Of a DNA stretch of 64,000 bases, positions 43,232 to 51,244 are shown piece after piece. How positions within the stretch are numbered: the first letter of the stretch is position 1; each line of letters begins with the position of its first letter. The notes beneath the pieces are model-generated. The model had not been told where the DNA came from. It saw only the letters and a program-made list of their open reading frames with translations, and ran no database searches. This DNA comes from CAVZXS01 sp963779325 (lineage in GTDB: Bacteria; Bacteroidota; Bacteroidia; Chitinophagales; Chitinophagaceae), in assembly GCA_963779325.1 (NCBI GenBank), contig CAVZXS010000037.1, positions 310,001 to 374,000 of the forward strand. The letters run 5' to 3'. The position numbers were made by a program, and so were the translations under genes.

Positions 43232-44281
43232 CTATTTCAATCTCACTCTCGGGTCTACAAGACCGTAAAGTATATCGGCAAGAATATTTATAAGAATAAA
43301 AAAAGTAGCGGATATCAGTACGGCGCCCATTACTACCGGAAAATCTAATTTCTCCAATGCATCCACCGTTACCAAACCAATACCTTTCCACCCGAAAATG
43401 TACTCTACAAAAAAAGCTCCGGCCAGCAGTTCGGCAAACCAGCCGGTAACTGCGGTTATTACCGGGTTCAGTGCATTACGTAAACCGTGTTTGAGGATAA
43501 CGTTTCTTTTACTCAGCCCTTTTGCATAAGCCGTACGTATATAATCCTGATCCAATACATCCAACATGGCACTGCGGGTAAGTTGTGTAATAATTGCCAG
43601 CGGACGTATACCCAATGTAATGGCAGGCAGTATTAAATTTTGCAGCGATAAAAATCGTTTGCCGGTTTCATCATTATTCTCGAACCAATTGCCGGTGATG
43701 TGCAGCCCCGTATAATCAGTCAACAGAAATCCAAAAACATAAGCAATGATGATACCCATAAAAAATGAAGGAGCGGATATGCCAACGATGCTTCCGAAAA
43801 TAGCGGAAGTATCCATCCATGTGTTTTGTTTTACTGCCGCCACTATTCCCAATGGTATACCTATTAGTATAGCAATGAACATGGCAGCAACGGCCAGCAT
43901 AAGCGTACCCGGTAATGCCTGCATCAAAATACTCCATACATCTCTTTTACTCTGGTACGACCGGCGCAGGTAAGGAATTTTGATTGCCAATTTTTTATCG
44001 CCGCCTATAAAAAAGCCTTTTAGTTTTTTACTTTCAATTGCTGACTTGCTGTGCACGGCAAGAGGCGATACATCGTTGAGGTAATAAACAAATTGTTTCC
44101 ACTTAGGTTGATCAAGATAGAGTTCCGTTCTGATGTTTTTAATAGTAGTACTGTCGCCGCCCTGCCCCATTATTATACGGGCCGGGTCGCCAAAACCCTG
44201 AAACAAAAAAAACACCAAGACCACTACCCCGCCAAGCACCAACAGGCCGTATAAAAATTTCTTGGTAATGTATTGCAGCAT
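43232..44281 (-). CDS. Oligopeptide/dipeptide ABC transporter permease (DppB/OppB family)
   Basis: The 349-residue integral membrane protein starts MLQYITKKFLYGLLVLGGVVVLVFFL with the OppB_N helix, carries a soluble insertion (KSAIESKKLKGFFIGGDKKLAIKIPYL) and the BPD_transp_1 domain: GTLMLAVAAMFIAILIGIPLGIVAAV, LTRSAMLDVLDQDYIRTAYAKGLSKRNVILKHGLRNALNPVIT (the EAA-like loop contacting the ATPase) and FFVEYIFGWKGIGLVTVDALEKLDFPVVMGAVLI. No OppA, OppC, OppD or OppF genes adjoin it, so the rest of the transporter is encoded elsewhere. It lies between the GNAT and DoxX-type genes. Confidence 0.92.
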   Translation of the reverse strand: MLQYITKKFLYGLLVLGGVVVLVFFLFQGFGDPARIIMGQGGDSTTIKNIRTELYLDQPKWKQFVYYLNDVSPLAVHSKSAIESKKLKGFFIGGDKKLAIKIPYLRRSYQSKRDVWSILMQALPGTLMLAVAAMFIAILIGIPLGIVAAVKQNTWMDTSAIFGSIVGISAPSFFMGIIIAYVFGFLLTDYTGLHITGNWFENNDETGKRFLSLQNLILPAITLGIRPLAIITQLTRSAMLDVLDQDYIRTAYAKGLSKRNVILKHGLRNALNPVITAVTGWFAELLAGAFFVEYIFGWKGIGLVTVDALEKLDFPVVMGAVLISATFFILINILADILYGLVDPRVRLK

Positions 44282-44310
44282 TTAGTTATTTGAAGATTCT
44301 TTCAAAAAGC

Positions 44311-45438
44311 TTACTTGATTTTTTTAATAAACTGTAACGCTTCATCAAAATCATTGTAACCCCACTTGCCAATTATCGTTCCCCGGTTTAAAACATACAA
44401 TGTAGGATTGACACGGGCCGCCGTTTTTATAGGCACGTTATCGCAGGCCAGAACAGCATTGGTATCCCATTTTGCATTGGCAAAACCCTCCACGGCGCTT
44501 TTCGGATCAGATGTAACCAAGAAAAAAGGATATTCTTTTTGAACCGATAGCTGCTTTATCTCAGTAAAACTTTGATCGTTCCATTTCCAATTAGCCGGCC
44601 GGGCATCAATGGATTGTGCAAAAAGCAGGAGCGTATAACCCGGCCTTTCCAATATGGCATTGGTAGTATCGGTGCCGTTTATATTAGTCAATGAAAAACT
44701 TTGTATCGGCGGTATGGCATTACCTTTTCTTATCAGTTTATCGTACCTGCTTTTATAAGTGTAAGTATTCAAATCAGCGGGTAATTTTGTCGCCGAAAAT
44801 TCATAATCCTTTCCATCCTTTGTATAAACCAGTGTTATTACCGTGCTGTCAGGAATTGAATTGGGCGGCGGTTTCATTTTTTCCTGTATATTACTATCTA
44901 CTTTGTACGGCAGGCAATCTGCAAAAGGTAAATGTTTTAAAATATACCATTGAATACCAAAACTGAACAACGCCGAAAGAATAATAATGCCTGCACTGAA
45001 TGCGTTGTTGAACACCGGTTGTATTTTTTTCCTGTTAAAAAATATGAAACCGATTAGTAGTGTAAGTACAATGTCTTTAATAAATGATACTTGCGGCGTA
45101 ATGGGCAAACAATCGCCAAAGCAACCGCAGTTTTTAAATTTGGAAGAGTAATAAGCATAGCCGGTTAAAAATGTAAAAAATAAAATCATGGCGAGCAATA
45201 ACCACGAAAATAATTTCATTTGCCAACCGATCAGCACAGCTACGCCGGCAATAATTTCAAAAGCAATCATTAAAATAGAAAATCCCAATGTATACTGATC
45301 CAATCCTTTCCATCCCCACACTTCAAAAAATTCCTGCATTTTATAACTGAGGCTCATCGGGTCGTTGGCTTTTACCAAACCCGAAAAGATGAAGAGAAGG
45401 CCAACAATGATTCGGGATATCGTTAATGCTGTTTTCAT
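44311..45438 (-). CDS. DoxX-family membrane protein, BT_3928 type
   Basis: The 375-residue protein has four N-terminal helices of the DoxX/MauE fold (IIVGLLFIFSGLVKANDPMSLSYKMQEFFEVW, LGFSILMIAFEIIAGVAVLIG, LLLAMILFFTFLTGYAYY, DIVLTLLIGFIFF) with a Cys-rich loop KNCGCFGDC, then a fifth helix and a long extracytoplasmic thioredoxin-like tail (YTLLLFAQSIDARPANW, TLYVLNRGTIIGKWGYNDFDEALQFI). It is the BT_3928-type family of Bacteroidota; the MauE-like core suggests a role in disulfide or electron transfer. It lies just downstream of the DUF1599 gene, a pairing that I recall as common in the phylum. Confidence 0.87.
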   Translation of the reverse strand: MKTALTISRIIVGLLFIFSGLVKANDPMSLSYKMQEFFEVWGWKGLDQYTLGFSILMIAFEIIAGVAVLIGWQMKLFSWLLLAMILFFTFLTGYAYYSSKFKNCGCFGDCLPITPQVSFIKDIVLTLLIGFIFFNRKKIQPVFNNAFSAGIIILSALFSFGIQWYILKHLPFADCLPYKVDSNIQEKMKPPPNSIPDSTVITLVYTKDGKDYEFSATKLPADLNTYTYKSRYDKLIRKGNAIPPIQSFSLTNINGTDTTNAILERPGYTLLLFAQSIDARPANWKWNDQSFTEIKQLSVQKEYPFFLVTSDPKSAVEGFANAKWDTNAVLACDNVPIKTAARVNPTLYVLNRGTIIGKWGYNDFDEALQFIKKIK

Positions 45439-45475
45439 TTATTATAAATTAAATGTTCAATGCGATAAAGCTGTT

Positions 45476-46036
45476 TTAAGAAACGCCGGCGCCATGCTTT
45501 TTTTCTTCCATCAATATTAACGCGAATGCCGCGTAGTTTACTATATCAAAATAATTGGCGTCAATTCCTTCACTCATAATAGTTTGCCCGTTATTGCTCA
45601 GTATTTGTCGTATCCGTTGCAACTTCATCAATATTAAATCCACAAAACTTTCCTGGCTCATACTGCGCCACGCTTCGCCGTAATCATGGTTTTTATCCAT
45701 CATCAGTTTTTTGGCGGCATCGGCATTGGTATTGTACAAGGACGAAACTTCGGCCAATTCCAAATCTTCCGGCGCATCGGCGGGCAGTTCCAATTGTATC
45801 AAACCGATAATGGCGTAATTCAAAATGCCTTTAAACTCACCGGCAATATCGTCGGCAATTTTTTGATTGCCTTTTTCCTGTATGGTACGAATGCGCTGGG
45901 CTTTAATAAAAATTTGATCGACAATGGAAATAGTACGCAGCACCCGCCACGCGGTACCGTAATCTTTTGTTTTCTTTAAAAAAATTTCCTTGGCTGAATT
46001 TACTACCTCGTCAAATTGTTTACTTGTATCCTTCAT
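45476..46036 (-). CDS. DUF1599 (nucleotide modification-associated) protein with tandem domains
   Basis: The 186-residue protein carries the same unit twice. Repeat one (about 15-85): FLKKTKDYGTAWRVLR, IFIKAQRIRTIQE, GILNYAIIGLIQLEL. Repeat two (about 108-180): MMDKNHDYGEAWRSM, LILMKLQRIRQIL, DIVNYAAFALILMEE. This is DUF1599 (PF07659), listed as nucleotide-modification-associated domain 1, which may bind nucleotides or DNA. The exact reaction is unknown. It precedes the DoxX gene by about 37 bp and diverges from folP across a MITE-containing spacer. Confidence 0.9.
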   Translation of the reverse strand: MKDTSKQFDEVVNSAKEIFLKKTKDYGTAWRVLRTISIVDQIFIKAQRIRTIQEKGNQKIADDIAGEFKGILNYAIIGLIQLELPADAPEDLELAEVSSLYNTNADAAKKLMMDKNHDYGEAWRSMSQESFVDLILMKLQRIRQILSNNGQTIMSEGIDANYFDIVNYAAFALILMEEKKHGAGVS

Positions 46037-46114
46037 TTTTTAAATTACATTAATAAATAAAATTGGCGGCAGGTAACGGATAGAGATTATAAAGAAACTG
46101 CCATCTTACAATTT

Positions 46115-46282
46115 AAAAACTCGGTAGTGTCTCAGTTTGAAATTTACATTATAAATACTATTTGAACCACATAGGCACATAAGGCACAAAGAAGGAAAAA
46201 CATAGGGGTTTCTATGTGAAATCTATGTATCTATGCTCCTATGTGGTTCAACAATTTCAAACTGAGACACTACCAAAAACTC
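46115..46282. mobile_element. MITE with 22-bp terminal inverted repeats and 8-bp target duplication
   Basis: The 152-bp element (46123-46274) starts GGTAGTGTCTCAG and ends with the exact complement; the 22-bp arms (46123-46144 and 46253-46274) pair without mismatch. It is flanked on each side by AAAAACTC (46115-46122 and 46275-46282), an exact 8-bp direct repeat as made by transposition. It encodes no protein. Inside lies a second inverted repeat, TTGAACCACATAGG (46162-46175) / CCTATGTGGTTCAA (46238-46251). An 8-bp target duplication fits IS256-, ISL3-, IS66- or IS1595-type transposases; I cannot tell which mobilises it. Confidence 0.88.
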
Positions 46283-46312
46283 CATTTACCGGTCACCATT
46301 GACTCCCTTTCC

Positions 46313-46320
46313 TATCTTTG
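46313..46320 (+). promoter_or_regulatory. Promoter -7 element of folP
   Basis: TATCTTTG, exact TAnnTTTG, 27 bp before ATG 46347. It argues against the longer in-frame start at 46299, which would lie upstream of it. Confidence 0.55.
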
Positions 46321-46346
46321 GCTCCAAAAGTAACAAACAAAGAGTA

Positions 46347-47183
46347 ATGTTTACACTGAATTATAAAGGAAGATTACTGATAATTGACCGCCCGCAGGTA
46401 ATGGGTATTATTAATGTAACACCGGATTCCTTTTATGCCGGCAGCCGGCAAACGCAAACTGATGCTATACTCAGGCAAGCTGAAAAAATGTTGGCAGAAG
46501 GCGCCGATATATTAGATATTGGCGGGCAGAGCAGCAGACCGGGCAGTGTGATAATTTCTAAAGAAGAGGAAATGCTGCGAGTGTTACCTGCCATTGAACA
46601 AATTTATAATCGATTTCCTGAAGCTGTTATTTCAATTGATACGTTTTATGCCGATGTGGCCCGCAGCTGTGTGCAGGCAGGTGCGGGTATGGTAAATGAC
46701 ATCAGCGCCGGCAACATGGATGCTGCAATGTTGAAAACTGTTGGAGTTTTACAAGTACCCTATATTGCCATGCACATGAAAGGTAAGCCCGATACCATGC
46801 AGCGGGAACCGGTGTATGATAACATACTGAAGGAAATAACCGATTTTTTTATTGCTAAAATTGATGAATGTAAAAAGGCGGGTATCCGTGATATAATAAT
46901 TGATCCGGGTTTTGGGTTTGGCAAAAACATCCGGCATAATTTTGAACTGCTGCGCCACCTAACTGTTTTTAAAATATTTAATTGTCCCCTGTTAATGGGT
47001 ATAAGCCGCAAATCAACTATTTATAAAACGCTGGCAATAACTGCTGATGAAGCGCTTAACGGGACTGCTGTATTAAACACAGTCGGCTTATTAAAAGGAG
47101 CCAATATTCTTCGTGTACATGATGTAAAGGAAGCCAAAGAAGCCGTACAGTTGATAAGCGCCATGAATGATTCTTCTATTTGA
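46347..47183 (+). CDS. folP: Dihydropteroate synthase
   Basis: ATG 46347 (278 residues, MFTLNYKGRLLIIDRPQ) is downstream of the -7 box. The enzyme condenses pterin pyrophosphate with p-aminobenzoate in folate synthesis and is the sulfonamide target. Motifs: MGIINVTPDSFYAG (pterin signature), AEGADILDIGGQSSRPGS, IDTFYADVARSCVQAGAGMVNDISAG, DPGFGFGKN and GISRKSTIY. Length and order are normal. The hairpin at 47216-47243 ends the gene. In many Bacteroidota folP lies beside the DUF1599 and DoxX genes, as here, though in the opposite orientation. Confidence 0.97.
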   Translation: MFTLNYKGRLLIIDRPQVMGIINVTPDSFYAGSRQTQTDAILRQAEKMLAEGADILDIGGQSSRPGSVIISKEEEMLRVLPAIEQIYNRFPEAVISIDTFYADVARSCVQAGAGMVNDISAGNMDAAMLKTVGVLQVPYIAMHMKGKPDTMQREPVYDNILKEITDFFIAKIDECKKAGIRDIIIDPGFGFGKNIRHNFELLRHLTVFKIFNCPLLMGISRKSTIYKTLAITADEALNGTAVLNTVGLLKGANILRVHDVKEAKEAVQLISAMNDSSI

Positions 47184-47495
47184 CAAAATAGAATTTCTCC
47201 CCGTGCCTTAAAACAAAAAAGCAACCATTACTGATTGCTTTTTGGACTAATGTCTTTTTCTGCGACTAACTGCTCAACGTATATGATAAAATTGGCCAGT
47301 CAGCTTTCACAGTTCCGGATTATCGCTCTCGGGTGGACGGTGTATCAATATTGGGCTTGATCAAGGGGTACTTCGTTTTTCAAGGATTTGTATTCTTGCA
47401 GACCTTGGACTAAAAACGGAGCCATTTTGTTGTTCGTGCTATATTGATGTAATCCGATACCTGAAGGTTGCAATAACCCGAAAAATATTTTTTAT
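47184..47495. other. Intergenic region, 312 bp, with folP terminator and a possible coding relic
   Basis: The terminator is at 47216-47243. On the minus strand about 47345-47480 reads SGIGLHQYSTNN and MAPFLVQGLQEYKSLKNEV before a TGA; this resembles the end of adhesin/tail-fibre intramolecular chaperone domains (K[LM]xPxLVxxxQE). It has no start codon and no companion sequence, so I treat it as a possible relic only. Confidence 0.4.
47216..47243 (+). terminator. Intrinsic terminator after folP
   Basis: AAAAAGCAA (47216-47224) pairs with TTGCTTTTT (47235-47243) around a 10-nt loop, giving a stem whose 3' arm is the T run. It starts 33 bp past the folP stop. Confidence 0.75.
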
Positions 47496-48515
47496 TTAAT
47501 TTTTCTTAACAGAATCAGGCGCCGACTTTTTTGAAAGGGCTTCCATTTTTTTCTGTTGTTCCATCATTTGTTGCTGCTGTTTTTGTTGAGCCGCCATTTG
47601 TTCAGCCTGAGCCTGTTGCGGAGACAATAAATCAATAACCTCCATATCAAAAATCAGGTTTTCATTTGGTGGTATACTTGAGCCGTTGCCCTGCTCGCCG
47701 TAACCCAATGCCGAAGGAATAAAAACACGGGCTTTCGCTCCTTTGCTCAGCATGTTCAGGCTTTCAATCCATCCCTTAATTACCTGCGGCGCTCCCATCG
47801 ATACTAAATAAGGTTCTTTGTGGCCGAATTTAGTATCGGTATTGGAATCAAATACTACGCCTGCCAATGTCTGTCCGGTGTAGTTAATTTTCACATTGGA
47901 AGAATCGGTGATTTTATCTGTACCCGGCGTAAGAATTTGAATGTGAACACCCATCGGCGATTTTACAGTTGCAGTAATATTATTTTTTGCAAGATATTCG
48001 CCAATTATTTTTTCGTCTTTATCCAACTGTGCTTTTTTATCAACTAAAAATTTGGCATCGGCCTTTTTTTGACCCTCGATAGCTGCTGCTTTGTATGCAA
48101 CCTGGGCTTCTTCTCGGGTTTTGTATATATTAACTACGCTGATTTCAGTAATAATAAACTGACCTTTCTTAGCCCACGGAGCCATTTGACCGCCTTTAAA
48201 AGCGCTGTCAGTAGATATTTTGTACGTAATCTTATCTCCTTTACGCAACTCCTTTAAAATTTTATAATCATCCGGTGGAATTTGTGCACTATCAAAAGGC
48301 TGTATTTGCGCCATCGTCAATTTTGTATCGGATAATACAGAGTCGCCATAAGTACTCTTGGAGTGAAACTCCAAAAATTGACCTTGTTGAATGTTTTCGC
48401 CGCTGCCGGTTTTGTCTACTTTGTACACTACCCCGCCTTTACCTTTTTTAAAGCTGCTTTTGCAGGCGCTGAATAAAAAAGCTGCGACAATAAATAAATA
48501 AATAACTCTTTTCAT
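47496..48515 (-). CDS. FKBP-type peptidyl-prolyl isomerase lipoprotein
   Basis: The 339-residue protein is a lipoprotein (LFSACKSS, Cys at about residue 18). An N-terminal FKBP-like half (about 27-130: GGVVYKVDKTGSGENIQQGQFLEFHSKSTYGDSVLSD) and a C-terminal canonical FKBP domain (about 200-295: VKINYTGQTLAGVVFDSNTD, VIKGWIESLNMLSKGAKARVFIPSALGYGEQG, NENLIFDMEVIDL) are joined by a helical linker. The end is Gln-rich (AQQKQQQQMMEQQ). It probably helps fold proline-containing envelope proteins in the periplasm. It lies 18 bp downstream of the NrnA-like gene and is likely cotranscribed. Confidence 0.93.
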   Translation of the reverse strand: MKRVIYLFIVAAFLFSACKSSFKKGKGGVVYKVDKTGSGENIQQGQFLEFHSKSTYGDSVLSDTKLTMAQIQPFDSAQIPPDDYKILKELRKGDKITYKISTDSAFKGGQMAPWAKKGQFIITEISVVNIYKTREEAQVAYKAAAIEGQKKADAKFLVDKKAQLDKDEKIIGEYLAKNNITATVKSPMGVHIQILTPGTDKITDSSNVKINYTGQTLAGVVFDSNTDTKFGHKEPYLVSMGAPQVIKGWIESLNMLSKGAKARVFIPSALGYGEQGNGSSIPPNENLIFDMEVIDLLSPQQAQAEQMAAQQKQQQQMMEQQKKMEALSKKSAPDSVKKN

Positions 48516-48533
48516 TTTTTGTTTTGTTTATTT

Positions 48534-49550
48534 TTATTTTAATAAGCCCTCGTTTTCTTTCATAGCAATAATAAAATCACCTGCTGTCTTTTCAAGACTC
48601 TCGCTGCTGCGGCCCCCCGATGCATTATAATGACCGCCGCCTTCAAAATATTTACGGGCAAATGTATTGCAATCAAATCCACCTTTACTTCTAAAGCTCC
48701 ATTTTCTTTCCTCATCCCTGTCAATAACCAAAGCAGCCAGCTTAATGCCTTTTATAGACAACGGATAATTCACCAACCCTTCCGTATCGCCGGTTTTAAT
48801 ATTATATTTAAATAAATCAGCTTTGGGTATGGTAATCAATGCAGTATTTTGTTCATAAAAAACCTGCATGCGGTTTAATAAAACATGGCCGGTAAATTTG
48901 AGCCTGTTTTCTAAAAAATTATCATATAATGCTTCGTGTACATGCATGTGCTCCAGTCCGCGATTCATTAAATCGGCCACCAGGCTGTGTACGCTTGCCT
49001 TGGTACTTGAGAAACGAAACGAACCGGTATCAGCCACTACTCCTGCATAGATACATTCAGCTATTTCCGGTGTTATCCTGTCGGCATAGCCCGATGCATT
49101 AATAATATCATACACCATTTCGCAGGTAGATGATTTTTGTGTATCGCTGATTCCGTAATCAAAAGCCGCTTCATCCGGTTGCTGATGGTGATCGATAAGA
49201 ATTTTAGTGCATTGCATGGAGGCCAATGTTTCCGTCATGGTTTTAGTGCGGTAAAAAGCATTAAAATCAAGACAAAACAACCAATCCACGTTTTGTAAGG
49301 CCGCGGCTACTTTTTCTTTATTATTTTTTAATTCAAAGTCAAGTACCTCTTTGGTGCCGGGCATCCAGTTTACCCAACCCGCCCAGTTTGTAGGCGATAT
49401 GATAGTTACTTTATGACCAAACGAAAGCAAGAAAAGTTTTAGCGCCGTAGCGGAACCCATTGCATCGGCATCGGGTTTTTGGTGCACGGTAATGATAACT
49501 TTCTTTTCGGCCTGTGTCAGTAAAGGGAATATCTCTGTTATTTGTTTCAT
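48534..49550 (-). CDS. NrnA-like DHH phosphoesterase (oligoribonuclease / pAp phosphatase)
   Basis: ATG 49550 (338 residues, MKQITEIFPLLTQAEKKVIIT) follows a -7 promoter box by 9 bp; the open frame continues upstream to 49739 but would run over the divergent ndk promoter. The DHH domain has VHQKPDADAMGSATAL, FCLDFNAF and ILIDHHQQP (metal ligands), and DHHA1 has GGGHYNASGG near the C-terminus. Such enzymes degrade short RNA oligonucleotides and dephosphorylate pAp. Family members include NrnA; pApA or c-di-AMP-derived substrates are possible alternatives. Likely in an operon with the FKBP gene. Confidence 0.93.
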   Translation of the reverse strand: MKQITEIFPLLTQAEKKVIITVHQKPDADAMGSATALKLFLLSFGHKVTIISPTNWAGWVNWMPGTKEVLDFELKNNKEKVAAALQNVDWLFCLDFNAFYRTKTMTETLASMQCTKILIDHHQQPDEAAFDYGISDTQKSSTCEMVYDIINASGYADRITPEIAECIYAGVVADTGSFRFSSTKASVHSLVADLMNRGLEHMHVHEALYDNFLENRLKFTGHVLLNRMQVFYEQNTALITIPKADLFKYNIKTGDTEGLVNYPLSIKGIKLAALVIDRDEERKWSFRSKGGFDCNTFARKYFEGGGHYNASGGRSSESLEKTAGDFIIAMKENEGLLK

Positions 49551-49559
49551 AAAGAGCGG

Positions 49560-49567
49560 CAAAAGTA
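49560..49567 (-). promoter_or_regulatory. Promoter -7 element of the NrnA-like gene
   Basis: The minus strand reads TACTTTTG, exact TAnnTTTG, only 9 bp before ATG 49550, so the message has a very short leader. Confidence 0.5.
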
Positions 49568-49685
49568 AGGAAAGAGTTGTTAGTTCAGCTTTTCCGGTAT
49601 TCCTAAGTTTATTCTTTAATAAAACAATAAACTTCCGATAGCTTGTAAACTTTGCCTTATCTTGCGCCGCAAAAACAGCGAAACT

Positions 49686-50102
49686 ATGAGCAACAGAACA
49701 TTTACGATGATAAAGCCCGATGCAATGAAGAACGGACACGCCGGAGCTATTCTTGACCGTATTATTAAAGAAGGATACAGTATTGTGTCTTTGAAATTGA
49801 CAAAGCTAAGCGCCGAAAAAGCAGGTGAGTTTTATGCAGTACATAAAGAGCGACCTTTTTACGGAGAGTTGGTAGAGTTTATGAGCAGCGGAGTAATTAT
49901 TGCCGCTATTTTGGAAAAAGAAAATGCAGTAGCTTCTTTTCGTGAGTTGATAGGCGCTACCAACCCGGCACAAGCCGCCGAAGGTACTATTCGTAAAATG
50001 TACGCTACTTCTCTTGGAGAAAATGCAGTACACGGAAGCGACAGCGATGAAAATGCAGCTATTGAAGGCAGCTTTTTCTTTAGCGGATTAGAAAAGTTTT
50101 AA
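49686..50102 (+). CDS. ndk: Nucleoside-diphosphate kinase
   Basis: ATG 49686 (138 residues, MSNRTFTMIKPDAMKNG) is the standard start; the frame opens upstream at 49662 without support. The enzyme balances NTP and dNTP pools. The active-site His is H116 in GENAVHGSDSDENA, the nucleotide-binding KPDAMKNG is at about 10-17, and ERPFYGELVEFMSSGVIIAAIL is intact. Length is normal for the tetrameric bacterial form. A TATCTTGC box at about 49656-49663 is the likely promoter, diverging from that of the NrnA-like gene. Confidence 0.98.
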   Translation: MSNRTFTMIKPDAMKNGHAGAILDRIIKEGYSIVSLKLTKLSAEKAGEFYAVHKERPFYGELVEFMSSGVIIAAILEKENAVASFRELIGATNPAQAAEGTIRKMYATSLGENAVHGSDSDENAAIEGSFFFSGLEKF

Positions 50103-50179
50103 TACTGAATCGCTTTGCAGAAAAATTAGATTGATAAATATTCCTGCTGTCGCTATGAGACCGAATCTTATTATTTATA

Positions 50180-50214
50180 AAAAAATCTTCATCGTTCGAT
50201 GAGGATTTTTTTAT
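50180..50214. terminator. Bidirectional terminator between ndk and the TraB gene
   Basis: ATCTTCATCG-TT-CGATGAGGAT forms a 10-bp stem with one G-T pair, flanked by A7 and T7 runs, so it can work in both directions between the two convergent genes. Confidence 0.85.
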
Positions 50215-50236
50215 AAAAGAGATATTGCAGTCAAAA

Positions 50237-51169
50237 TCAGATCACTACCTTCTTCACCATTTTATTTTCCATGGGTGTCAATGTATATCCTTCTTTGCGC
50301 AGTAAGTTAATGACTCCGTTCTCGCCGGGTAAATGACCCGCACCAACGGCTATTACAAATATTTTTCCGGGCAGCAAAGTATTCAACTTTTTTACCCAAT
50401 TACGATTGCGATTATACAACAGAAGATCAGTAAAATTAGCAATGCCCATATCACTTTGGCTCATCATTTTTTCAAGCTTGGCTAAATCCTGCTTTTTATA
50501 ATTCTCCATTAATTCTTCCACCATTTTGTCGTCGCTGTCAGCTTTTGCCGTATCAATATATTGCAAAAGTTGTTGTGCCTGCAGCTTGTAAGGTATCGTA
50601 TCAAATATACTCAACTGGTAAGCCATTGTTTCCATTCCTTTTATATCTTTTTTTTGCTTCTTGGCTTCTTCCATTATTACCTGTTCCATAGCTGTTGCGC
50701 CTTCGCAGGGTACCGCGTTTTTGGTAAGCATGGATGCGGCGAGAAACGGTTTGTAAGTTTTCAGCATACTGAACGGGAGCATCGAGTTTTCTTTTTCGAA
50801 ATAGGCTTCTACCCTCTTCATTTCTTCCGCTGTAAGTAAATCTTCCAGTGTGGTGTCGCCGCGCATTTTCATTTTGTTCATAGCGCCCAGCATTTCAAAC
50901 ATATTATCCATGTCTAATTCCAAATAAACCGCATCGCTGTTTTTAATGGCCAGTTTCAAATTGTCGCTGAGTATCGCGTCATCTTTACAAATCATGTGTA
51001 TGGTGCCAAAGAGATAAGAAGGTTTTTCCAATCCTTTGCCGCTTATTTGCCAAAGCAATGTGTTTTCAGGATTCGATTTTACGGTTTCTTTCTTTGGTTT
51101 GGCTTTTGACTGTCCGCAACTTGTTAACGATAAAAGCGCCAATGCAATACTTAATCCGGCTATTTTCAT
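50237..51169 (-). CDS. TraB/GumN-family lipoprotein
   Basis: The 310-residue protein is a lipoprotein (LLSLTSCGQS, Cys at about residue 18). The TraB/PrgY/GumN domain covers about 35-300: LLWQISGKGLEKPSYLFGTIHMICKDD (the GTxH motif near residue 56), DAVYLELDMDN (conserved E), and FVIAVGAGHLPGENGVINLLRKEGYTL (second conserved His). The family has a tiki-like fold; Tiki is a metalloprotease, so some members may be proteases, but a bacterial role is not established. It is a single gene convergent with ndk. Confidence 0.92.
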   Translation of the reverse strand: MKIAGLSIALALLSLTSCGQSKAKPKKETVKSNPENTLLWQISGKGLEKPSYLFGTIHMICKDDAILSDNLKLAIKNSDAVYLELDMDNMFEMLGAMNKMKMRGDTTLEDLLTAEEMKRVEAYFEKENSMLPFSMLKTYKPFLAASMLTKNAVPCEGATAMEQVIMEEAKKQKKDIKGMETMAYQLSIFDTIPYKLQAQQLLQYIDTAKADSDDKMVEELMENYKKQDLAKLEKMMSQSDMGIANFTDLLLYNRNRNWVKKLNTLLPGKIFVIAVGAGHLPGENGVINLLRKEGYTLTPMENKMVKKVVI

Positions 51170-51244
51170 TTTCAGGGTTTTATTTAATGCAAATTAATAT
51201 GTAAATACTAAATTAATCGGGTATAAGATGATGAATGGAAAGTT

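Larger units (their letters stand above)
46037..46346. other. Divergent intergenic region carrying a MITE
   Basis: These 310 bp separate the DUF1599 gene (leftward) from folP (rightward) and hold the MITE and its target duplications (46115-46282) plus the folP -7 box (46313-46320). Without the insertion the spacer would be about 150 bp. Confidence 0.6.
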
